DNA from: Dehalococcoidia bacterium
Lineage (GTDB): Bacteria > Chloroflexota > Dehalococcoidia > SZUA-161
DNA: 13,012 nt
Reading direction: 5' to 3'
Assembly (NCBI GenBank): GCA_014859215.1
Contig: JACUUS010000055.1
Location: forward strand, 1-13,012
In this document: piece by piece, positions 6,587 to 12,190 of the stretch
Layout of the letters: each line of letters opens with the position of its first letter
Position numbering within the stretch: the first letter of the stretch is position 1
Position numbers and translations under genes: made by a program
The notes under the pieces: model-generated
Database searches by the model: none
The model's input: the letters and a program-made list of their open reading frames with translations, nothing else
What the model was told of the DNA's origin: nothing

Positions 6587-7609
6587 TTAGTAACGGCCCC
6601 CGAGAGACTTCGAGCCCCACGGATGGACAAGTTTCACCATCAACGGAAAGCCGAAAAGGAAGAGCAGGCAAATCAAGACAGCCACACTGTAGTAGACGAA
6701 GCTTGTGAGCGCGCTGCCCAGGAAAACGAGTACAATCGAGATCCAGGCAACGGTCATCAATATTTTGTATACTGAGCTATTCTTGACGGGATGCTGGTAC
6801 CGGACAAGCACCGCAAGAGCAGTCAGCGGCAGGGGTACGGCGAGCAGGGCAATGGAGAGCGGAGCGGCGAACACTCCGAGGTGCCAGAAGATTGGAACCA
6901 GTACGAAACCGCCAAGGGAGGTCATCGCCTCAATATGCATCGCGTTTCGGAACTTCATCCCGAAGCCGATCGTCCTTATTTCGTACAGACTGCGTCCCTC
7001 CTCGAGCTTCACAAGGCCGGAATCCAGGGCAAGGAGTGTCTTCCTGAACTTAAGGGTAATACCCAGGCCGTAGCTGTGAAGGAAGAGAAAAGCTGAAAAT
7101 GCTATTATGAAATCATTCAACGGCGCGATAATGAGCCACCCGGCCAGGGGCAAGAGGGCGAGCGCTATCCCGTGACTGAACGGGCTGTGTATCGTTTCCT
7201 TGAGCCGGAAAGGCTGCAACGAATAGGCCAGGCCGAAGAACCACCCGGCCAGCATAATCGCAATGAGGAGGTAATTCAGGGTTACTACGAGAAGGGCAAT
7301 AAGCAGGATTCCGGCCAGCATATTCTGCGCCAGAAAGACCTTTCTCGCAGTGTCAGGACTCAGTTCGCCTGTTACGAGGGTGTTCGTAGGGCCGTAGATG
7401 GCATCTTCCTCGCGATCAGTGTAGCTGTTCGCAAACTCAGCAATGAACTGTATGGTGAGGATGGTTGACGCGAAGAGCAGGAGCGTTCCCCAGTTCGGTG
7501 AAGCGCCGTCGAGCGCAAGCAGGACAGCACCTACCCAGGCTGGCGAGATAATCCAGACCCAGTGAGGTACATTGGCCTTCCAAAGGGCTACCAGAGTCCG
7601 CAAGTTCAT
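6587..7609 (-). CDS. UbiA-family membrane prenyltransferase
   Basis: The 340-residue protein is strongly hydrophobic, with about eight to nine membrane segments. The first Asp-rich motif is recognisable as N61-S-Y-T-D65-R-E-E-D69, a variant of NDxxDxxxD, followed by GPTNTLVTGELS (73-84), matching the family's N-x-P-x-R-P-x-x-x-G-x-(I/L)-S stretch but without the arginine. The second motif, normally DxxxD in the YSxxxKD or DxEGD region, is not obvious: KFRKTLLALDSG (187-198) and KLEEGRS (201-207) hold D196, E203 and E204 instead. Family members transfer a polyprenyl chain onto an aromatic or other acceptor in the membrane, using Mg-bound prenyl diphosphate. The neighbouring polyprenyl synthase presumably supplies the donor; the acceptor is unknown. 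Start ATG 7609 has a GGAGGGGG site, 28 bases after the isomerase stop. Confidence 0.85.
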   Translation of the reverse strand: MNLRTLVALWKANVPHWVWIISPAWVGAVLLALDGASPNWGTLLLFASTILTIQFIAEFANSYTDREEDAIYGPTNTLVTGELSPDTARKVFLAQNMLAGILLIALLVVTLNYLLIAIMLAGWFFGLAYSLQPFRLKETIHSPFSHGIALALLPLAGWLIIAPLNDFIIAFSAFLFLHSYGLGITLKFRKTLLALDSGLVKLEEGRSLYEIRTIGFGMKFRNAMHIEAMTSLGGFVLVPIFWHLGVFAAPLSIALLAVPLPLTALAVLVRYQHPVKNSSVYKILMTVAWISIVLVFLGSALTSFVYYSVAVLICLLFLFGFPLMVKLVHPWGSKSLGGRY

Positions 7610-7610
7610 T

Positions 7611-7618
7611 CCCCCTCC
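7611..7618 (-). promoter_or_regulatory. Ribosome binding site of the UbiA-family gene
   Basis: GGAGGGGG ends two bases upstream of ATG 7609, with the GGAGG core four bases away. It is the strongest such site within the operon and supports this start. Confidence 0.6.
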
Positions 7619-7637
7619 AGGACGACTCAGGACAGAG

Positions 7638-8684
7638 CTACCAACGCCCCTCTTTCTTCAGGAAGGGTGAATTCTTCAGTTCACCGAGATTCGCCGCGCC
7701 GATGCAGAACATGCATATTCTCAAGGTTTCTATTATCTCTTCGAGCGCGGTCATCACGGCTTTCGCCGAGAGACTTGCGGCCTTGAGTAAGGGCGCGGCC
7801 ATACCAGCCATATCAGCCCCCAGTGCTATTGATTTTGCAACATCGATGCCGTTACGAATACCCCCGCTTGCGATGAGAGTCAGTAGAGGAGCTCCTCGCC
7901 TGCCCATCTGCACAGATTCGGCAGTCGGGATGCCCCACGAAGCGAAGGAGGAGGCGATGTTGGCCCTGGAACCGGTGCGATGCCTTTCCACTTCGCTCCA
8001 GGATGTACCGCCCGCTCCTGTCACGTCGATCCCCGCTACTCCGATTCCTGCGAGCTTGCAGGCCACATTCTCGGAGATGCCGTAGCCCACTTCTTTGACA
8101 AAGACCGGCACGGTTATCTCCCGGCACACTTTCTCGATGTTAGCCAGAAGCCCGGAAAAATTGGTGTTGCCGCCTTCCTGGAGCGCCTCCTGGAGCGGGT
8201 TCAGATGCAGGACAAGGGCATCGGCTTCGATCATGTCGACTACCCGTTTGCATTCATCGACTCCATAGAGATAATTAAGCTGGACGGCGCCGAGATTGGC
8301 GAACAACGGTATATCGGGCGCGATATTTCGTACCTGATAGGTAACTGCGACCCGCGGGTCATCTATGGCGCACCTCTGAGAACCTACGCCCATCGCAATT
8401 CCCAGCGTCTGGGCGGCCTCGGCCAGCCGCTGATTGATGGGCCTGGCGGCCTCAATCCCTCCAACCATTGACGAAATCAGAAGTGGGGCTTTGAGGACTT
8501 TGCCTGTCAGGGACATCGAGAGGTCTATTTCAGCGAGGTCGATCTCCGGCAGCGCCTGGTGAACGAACCAGCAGTTTTCCAGGCCTGTGCTCAGGCCGTC
8601 AAAGACAACGGACTTGCTGAGCACAATATCCAGGTGCTCCTTCTTGCGCTGGCTGTTTGCTCTCCTTGTGCTGCTCACGTGCAT
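7638..8684 (-). CDS. fni: Type 2 isopentenyl-diphosphate delta-isomerase (FMN-dependent)
   Basis: The 348-residue protein is a full-length type 2 IPP isomerase, interconverting IPP and DMAPP with reduced FMN and Mg. Hallmarks in order: RKKEHLDIVL (13-22) for diphosphate binding; LISSMVGG (69-76); GSQR (101-104); HLNPLQEALQEGG (160-172), with the Gln and metal-binding Glu; VKEVGYG (196-202); VTGAGGTSWSEVE (221-233), binding the FMN phosphate region; and ASGGIRNGIDVAKSIALGAD near the C-terminus. This unrelated alternative to the Idi type 1 enzyme is common in archaea, Gram-positives and Chloroflexota. It sits 27 bases after the polyprenyl synthase stop and 28 before the UbiA-like gene, so it likely balances precursors for the same product. 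No strong Shine-Dalgarno is seen at ATG 8684; a GTG two codons later is an alternative. Confidence 0.95.
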   Translation of the reverse strand: MHVSSTRRANSQRKKEHLDIVLSKSVVFDGLSTGLENCWFVHQALPEIDLAEIDLSMSLTGKVLKAPLLISSMVGGIEAARPINQRLAEAAQTLGIAMGVGSQRCAIDDPRVAVTYQVRNIAPDIPLFANLGAVQLNYLYGVDECKRVVDMIEADALVLHLNPLQEALQEGGNTNFSGLLANIEKVCREITVPVFVKEVGYGISENVACKLAGIGVAGIDVTGAGGTSWSEVERHRTGSRANIASSFASWGIPTAESVQMGRRGAPLLTLIASGGIRNGIDVAKSIALGADMAGMAAPLLKAASLSAKAVMTALEEIIETLRICMFCIGAANLGELKNSPFLKKEGRW

Positions 8685-8711
8685 GATAGATACGCCCTGT
8701 TCCAGAGAAGC

Positions 8712-9737
8712 TCAGGAGTCGCGATCGACCAGAAAGCAGGTAAGCTCTCGCAGTCCCAGGTCCGCTGCAGGCGAAAGGCCCATGGCCTCGATATTGGCCA
8801 GAGCTCTGTCTCTGTAAACTCCGGCTGCCTGTTGTGCTTGTTCCTGAACACCTGTCTCCTCCAGAATCTTGAGAACCCTGTCAACATCGGCCTGGTTCAC
8901 TTCAGTCCGCCGGTATATGCTGAAGAGTTCTTCCCTGGCTTTTCCGTTACTGTGATTATAAGCGAAGACAATAGGGAAGGACTTCTTCTTACGTCTTATG
9001 TCGCCGGCAGCGGGCTTGCCGGTCTGATTTTCATCTCCCCAAATGCCGAGCATATCATCTCGTATCTGGAAAGCGAGACCCAGATTGACACCGTAATCTC
9101 TGAATGCCTGAATACACGACTCATCATCTGTGCCCAGCAGGGCTCCGAGTTCGAGCGCGCAGGCGATGAGCCTGGCAGTTTTCAAACTGATCATGTCGAG
9201 GTATTCCTCAAGGCTTATCATGCTGCGTTTCTCAAAACTCAGGTCCAGGTACTGACCTTCAATCATCCGTAAACAGCTCACGTGAAGAATGGTCCCTGCG
9301 CGTTCCTGCTTCTGGATCGGAACGCCGTATCTGCCGAGACGGTAGACGGCCAGGTTCGCCAGTACATGCATGGCTGTGGCCGCATTTATGGCCTGTGCTT
9401 TGCCCCAAATGCTCCATACAGTGGGACGGTGCCGGCGTTCCCTGTCGCCGTCCTGAATATCGTCTTCAATGAGGGAAAAATTATGCAGCAGCTCTATTGC
9501 CGCCGCGGCGGGCAGCGCCTTTTCATAGTTCGCCCCGTTTGCCTCACAGGCCATCAGGCAGAGAGTCGGGCGGAGCCCCTTTCCTGTCGACGCCTGCATC
9601 GCTTGCCCCTTTTCGTCAACCCATCCCAGGTGGTAACGCAGCATGTTATACAGCGGCAAATCGTACCCGTCGAGGATCGACCTCAGCTCGGCATCGATAG
9701 CCTGGCGATACCTGTCAAAGACCTGGGGTTTTTTCAT
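8712..9737 (-). CDS. Polyprenyl diphosphate synthase, probably FPP/GGPP type
   Basis: The 341-residue protein is a trans-isoprenyl diphosphate synthase that condenses IPP onto allylic diphosphates. It shows GKGLRP (52-57), the first Asp-rich motif D92-D93-I-Q-D96 in LLHNFSLIEDDIQDGD, then RRHRPTVW, GQYLDL (161-166), and the second motif FQIRDDMLGIWGD (D227, D228, D235), with GDIRRKKKSFP following. The first motif has no two-residue insertion, and Phe lies five residues before DD. In archaeal-type GGPP synthases this pattern caps the chain near C20, so GGPP is a reasonable guess but C15 is not excluded. DDMLG in place of DDxxD at the second motif recurs in actinobacterial and Chloroflexota homologues, from memory. 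ATG 9737 lies 23 bases inside the DXS gene, with no clear ribosome site, suggesting translational coupling. Confidence 0.92.
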   Translation of the reverse strand: MKKPQVFDRYRQAIDAELRSILDGYDLPLYNMLRYHLGWVDEKGQAMQASTGKGLRPTLCLMACEANGANYEKALPAAAAIELLHNFSLIEDDIQDGDRERRHRPTVWSIWGKAQAINAATAMHVLANLAVYRLGRYGVPIQKQERAGTILHVSCLRMIEGQYLDLSFEKRSMISLEEYLDMISLKTARLIACALELGALLGTDDESCIQAFRDYGVNLGLAFQIRDDMLGIWGDENQTGKPAAGDIRRKKKSFPIVFAYNHSNGKAREELFSIYRRTEVNQADVDRVLKILEETGVQEQAQQAAGVYRDRALANIEAMGLSPAADLGLRELTCFLVDRDS

Positions 9738-11616
9738 TTAAGGTTGACGCTCGCATCGAGACCCGCGGGACAAGGCTCCTCGCCCTCTCGGCAATCCCAT
9801 CCGCATCAAGGCCAAGCATTGTGCGAAACAGGTCCTGGGGACCGTGCCCGAGGTACTCATCCGGAGTCCCCATGCAGGCAACAGTAACGTTTGTACAGCC
9901 TGAACTCTGAATGAGTTGTGCTACCGCGCTGCCGAACCCTCCTGAAAGCGTGTTCTCTTCAACTGTAAGTACCCGCCTTGTACGGGAAGCCAGTTCTAAT
10001 ATGAGGTCGGAATCAAGCGGTTTGGCGAAACGGGCGTTGACGACAGCGCAACTTATGCCCTCCGACTCAAGAATGCCGGCCGCTCCCAGCGCCGGATGAA
10101 CTGTGGAACCAATGGCCAGGATTGCGATATCTCCGCCGTCTTTCAAGAGTTCCGCTTTGCCCACCGGAAGCACCTGAAATTCCGGGCTCAGGCGCGCTCC
10201 CGGGCCGCTTCCCCTGGGATAGCGTATTGCCATTGGATGCGGATAGTGCACCGAGGTGTAAAGCATATGCTGGAGTTCGTCCTCATCTTTTGGTGCCGCT
10301 ACGATCATGTTGGGCACGCTGCTCAGGTAGGAGATATCGAAAAGGCCCTGGTGGGTCTTGCCGTCGTCCCCAACAAGGCCCGCGCGGTCAAGCGCGAACG
10401 TTACGGGCAGGTCCTGAATGCAGATATCGTGCAGCACCTGGTCGTAAGCCCGCTGCAGGAAGGTGGAGTATATGGCCACGATGGGAATATACCCCTGGCA
10501 GGCAAGACCTCCGGCCAATGTTACGGCGTGCTGCTCGCATATGCCCACGTCGAATACTCTGTGCGGGAACTCCTGACTCACTCGGGCGAGTCCGGTCCCG
10601 TCCAGCATAGCGGCGCTTATAGCGACCACTTTCTCGTTTTCCTTCATCAGTTTACTCACGGTCTTGCCGAATACGCTGCTGTAAGAAGGACCGTTGGCGG
10701 CAACGTTGCAGCTTGGGGCAAGCCCGTGGAACGTCGCCGCATCGGCCTCAGCGGGGGGATGACCTTTGCCTTTCCTGGTAAGTACGTGGACAATGGTGGG
10801 GGTAGTCTCAAAATCCCTCGCCCTTATGAGGGCAGCCTCCAATTCTCGTATATCGTGACCGTTTACAGGGCCCACATATGTGAAACCGAATTCTTCCCAC
10901 ATGGCGCCGGGTAGAAGCGCTCTCTTCATGCTGCTCTTCATCCGCTTGCTGATTGACCATACCCCTTTGCCCCAGGGGAAGAAAGTGACCGTTTTTCTTG
11001 CCTTCTTCTTGGCAATCTCATATCTGAGATCAAGTCGCATACGAGTAAGGACCCGGGAGAAAGCGCCAACATTTGGCGAGATTGCCATTCCATTGTCGTT
11101 AAGGATGACAATAATCCGGGTCCCGAGGTGTCCGCAGTGGTTCAGAGCTTCTATTGCCATACCGCCGGTCAGAGCTCCGTCACCTATAACGGCGATGACG
11201 TGAAAATTCCCGCCCGAGAGGTCCCTCCCGATCGCCATACCGAGTGCGGCGGAGATCGAAGTGCTGGCGTGTCCGGCGCCAAAAGCATCGTGCACGCTTT
11301 CAGACCGGTCGGTGAATCCGGAAAGCCCTCCATATTGCCTTATCGTTGTGAACCTATCCCTCCTGCCGGTAAGAAGCTTGTGCACATAACTTTGGTGGCC
11401 GACGTCCCATATCACCTTATCGCTGGGGCTGTCGAAAACCCGGTGAAGGGCGATGGTGAGTTCGACTACTCCCAGGTTGGATGCAAGATGCCCCCCATTC
11501 AGGGGAACCCTGGTTATGAGTTCCTCCCGAATCTCGGAGCCGAGCATCTCGAGCTCAGGATAACTCAGCCCTTTCAAGAGAGATGGAGAGTCTATTGAGT
11601 TAAGGATTCTTGTCAT
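9715..11616 (-). CDS. dxs: 1-deoxy-D-xylulose-5-phosphate synthase
   Basis: The 633-residue protein is a complete DXS, which joins pyruvate and glyceraldehyde 3-phosphate using thiamine diphosphate: the first step of the MEP isoprenoid route. Motifs: GGHLASNLGVVELT (41-54, catalytic-site H43), WDVGHQSYVHK (70-80, H74), the ThDP/Mg motif GDGALTGG (145-152) to NDN (173-175), YVGPVNGHD (247-255), DVGICEQHAV (356-365) with catalytic E361, and ALDRAGLVGDDGKTHQG (408-424). The C-terminal transketolase domain (about 500-620) is intact. Length is normal for the family. It is the first gene of the seven-gene operon, with a good promoter 45-75 bases upstream. ATG 11616 has no evident Shine-Dalgarno, but the family N-terminus fits this start. 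Other MEP genes are absent here, so this copy must work with ispC-ispH encoded elsewhere. Confidence 0.96.
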   Translation of the reverse strand: MTRILNSIDSPSLLKGLSYPELEMLGSEIREELITRVPLNGGHLASNLGVVELTIALHRVFDSPSDKVIWDVGHQSYVHKLLTGRRDRFTTIRQYGGLSGFTDRSESVHDAFGAGHASTSISAALGMAIGRDLSGGNFHVIAVIGDGALTGGMAIEALNHCGHLGTRIIVILNDNGMAISPNVGAFSRVLTRMRLDLRYEIAKKKARKTVTFFPWGKGVWSISKRMKSSMKRALLPGAMWEEFGFTYVGPVNGHDIRELEAALIRARDFETTPTIVHVLTRKGKGHPPAEADAATFHGLAPSCNVAANGPSYSSVFGKTVSKLMKENEKVVAISAAMLDGTGLARVSQEFPHRVFDVGICEQHAVTLAGGLACQGYIPIVAIYSTFLQRAYDQVLHDICIQDLPVTFALDRAGLVGDDGKTHQGLFDISYLSSVPNMIVAAPKDEDELQHMLYTSVHYPHPMAIRYPRGSGPGARLSPEFQVLPVGKAELLKDGGDIAILAIGSTVHPALGAAGILESEGISCAVVNARFAKPLDSDLILELASRTRRVLTVEENTLSGGFGSAVAQLIQSSGCTNVTVACMGTPDEYLGHGPQDLFRTMLGLDADGIAERARSLVPRVSMRASTLNEKTPGL

Positions 11617-11660
11617 GGCTGTATAGTCGGGTGGGAATTTAGCGGTACTTTTTTGGGATT

Positions 11661-11689
11661 ATCCTAGCCAGTTGTCAGTGGTATGTCAA
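11661..11689 (-). promoter_or_regulatory. Predicted sigma70-type promoter of the dxs operon
   Basis: On the minus strand a perfect -35 TTGACA (11684-11689), a 17-base spacer and a -10 TAGGAT (11661-11666, four of six) precede dxs. Transcription would start near 11654, giving a leader of about 38 bases. No other good promoter is evident inside the operon, so all seven genes are likely co-transcribed from here. Confidence 0.6.
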
Positions 11690-11693
11690 GGAA

Positions 11694-11709
11694 AAAGTAC
11701 TATTACTTT
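11694..11709. promoter_or_regulatory. Inverted repeat AAAGTA-CTAT-TACTTT next to the dxs -35 box
   Basis: A perfect 6-base inverted repeat with a 4-base centre ends five bases upstream of the dxs -35 box. Its position suits an operator or activator site. The AAAGTAC half-sequence recurs at 11726-11732 and 12171-12177. Confidence 0.4.
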
Positions 11710-11720
11710 GTCTATTTTTC

Positions 11721-11734
11721 CTACCAAAGTACAG
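11721..11734 (-). promoter_or_regulatory. CTGTACTTTGGTAG element upstream of dxs
   Basis: Read on the minus strand, this 14-base element matches at 12 of 14 positions the element 12166-12179 upstream of the zinc-ribbon gene (CTGTACTTTAGTAC). It lies 31 bases upstream of the dxs -35 box, against 20 bases in the other promoter, a difference of about one helical turn. It is a candidate shared regulator site. Confidence 0.35.
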
Positions 11735-11877
11735 CGGACCGGAGATGCTGGGACAGCCCTTTCATGGCCGTGAATGATCACGATTCGAGTTGACGGGCAT
11801 GCACAGCGTCTTCGGCCCTGCACGGCGGGAGAATAACACTTGTAAGTGTGAAGAGGGGGCACATAACCGGCAAGAAC
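11735..11877. other. Non-coding part of the dxs / zinc-ribbon intergenic region
   Basis: No convincing gene is visible between the dxs promoter elements and the hairpin at 11878. It holds a 14-base palindrome ACACTT-GT-AAGTGT (11836-11849) and a small CGTGA-ATGA-TCACG hairpin (11769-11782), neither followed by a T tract. I see no match to riboswitches I know, including TPP, which might have been expected near dxs. Function unknown. Confidence 0.4.
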
Positions 11878-11927
11878 AAGCATAACTGCCCCCGTCCAGG
11901 CGAACCCTGGAGAGCGCAGTTACGCTT
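11878..11927 (-). terminator. Long hairpin after the zinc-ribbon gene, possible terminator
   Basis: A 12-base outer stem (11878-11889 with 11916-11927, one G-T wobble) encloses a 6-base inner stem TCCAGG/CCTGGA (11895-11900 with 11906-11911) and a 5-base loop. It begins 15 bases past the zinc-ribbon stop. The bases after it on the minus strand are T-rich but interrupted by G and C (GTTCTTG), so it is not a textbook intrinsic terminator; it may instead stabilise the short mRNA's 3' end. Confidence 0.45.
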
Positions 11928-11942
11928 ACCTGGTAATAATAA

Positions 11943-12083
11943 TCAGGACTTGCCGATACGGAACACTTTTGTGCCGCAAACGGGGCAGAGACCTTGAGTG
12001 GCCGGCTTACCATTTTTCATGGTGATGGACTTCGGACTCTTAATGTCCCGTTTCGCCCGGCATTTCATGCAGTAGGCTTGCAT
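11943..12083 (-). CDS. Small DUF5679-type zinc-ribbon protein
   Basis: A 46-residue protein read from ATG 12083. It has two CxxC pairs: C5-M-K-C8 in MQAYCMKC, and C33-P-V-C36 in GLCPVCGTK, which together fit a single zinc ribbon. Between them is a basic stretch (CRAKRDIKSPKSITMKNGKPATQG), ending FRIGKS. From memory this pattern is the DUF5679 family, seen in Chloroflexota and Actinobacteria and of unknown function; the basic surface would suit nucleic-acid or ribosome association, which is inference. It stands alone, with an AAGGAG ribosome site seven bases before the ATG, its own promoter, and a long hairpin just after the stop. The opposite-strand and shifted frames here are poorer coding candidates. 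Confidence 0.88.
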   Translation of the reverse strand: MQAYCMKCRAKRDIKSPKSITMKNGKPATQGLCPVCGTKVFRIGKS

Positions 12084-12090
12084 AGCTCAT

Positions 12091-12096
12091 CTCCTT
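12091..12096 (-). promoter_or_regulatory. Ribosome binding site of the zinc-ribbon gene
   Basis: AAGGAG lies seven bases upstream of ATG 12083, an optimal sequence and distance, and is the main support for this very short gene. Confidence 0.75.
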
Positions 12097-12116
12097 TCCT
12101 TGGGAATCTCCGAAGC

Positions 12117-12145
12117 AGACTAGCATACTATCGTACGTATGTCAA
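12117..12145 (-). promoter_or_regulatory. Predicted promoter of the zinc-ribbon gene
   Basis: TTGACA (12140-12145), a 17-base spacer and TAGTCT (12117-12122) with a preceding TGC (extended -10). The hexamer itself matches only three of six, but the perfect -35 and the extended element compensate. The start would be near 12110, with a leader of about 27 bases. The -35 extends to TTGACATAC, as in the dxs promoter. Confidence 0.55.
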
Positions 12146-12165
12146 TAGCTAGGGAACCGTTTCAG

Positions 12166-12179
12166 GTACTAAAGTACAG
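12166..12179 (-). promoter_or_regulatory. CTGTACTTTAGTAC element upstream of the zinc-ribbon promoter
   Basis: It contains the palindrome GTACT-AA-AGTAC (12166-12177) and lies 20 bases upstream of the -35 box. It closely matches the element upstream of dxs (11721-11734), supporting a shared DNA-binding regulator. Confidence 0.35.
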
Positions 12180-12190
12180 TCTGCTGCGAG

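Noticed and set aside
8559..9272. Long plus-strand frame opposite the polyprenyl synthase and fni genes.
   Set aside because: It is antisense to two clearly identified genes and has no recognisable domain.
10096..10914. Long plus-strand frame opposite dxs.
   Set aside because: It is antisense to a conserved enzyme gene, has no ribosome binding site, and its product resembles no protein I know; it is a by-product of GC-rich codon use.
11686..11883. A 65-codon minus-strand reading frame between the hairpin and dxs.
   Set aside because: Its start lies in the hairpin, its end covers the dxs promoter, and the product shows no domain or coding character.
11895..11911. GGTTCG within a stem-loop on the minus strand, resembling a tRNA T-arm.
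   Set aside because: The loop has five bases rather than seven, and no acceptor, D-arm or anticodon arm can be drawn around it.
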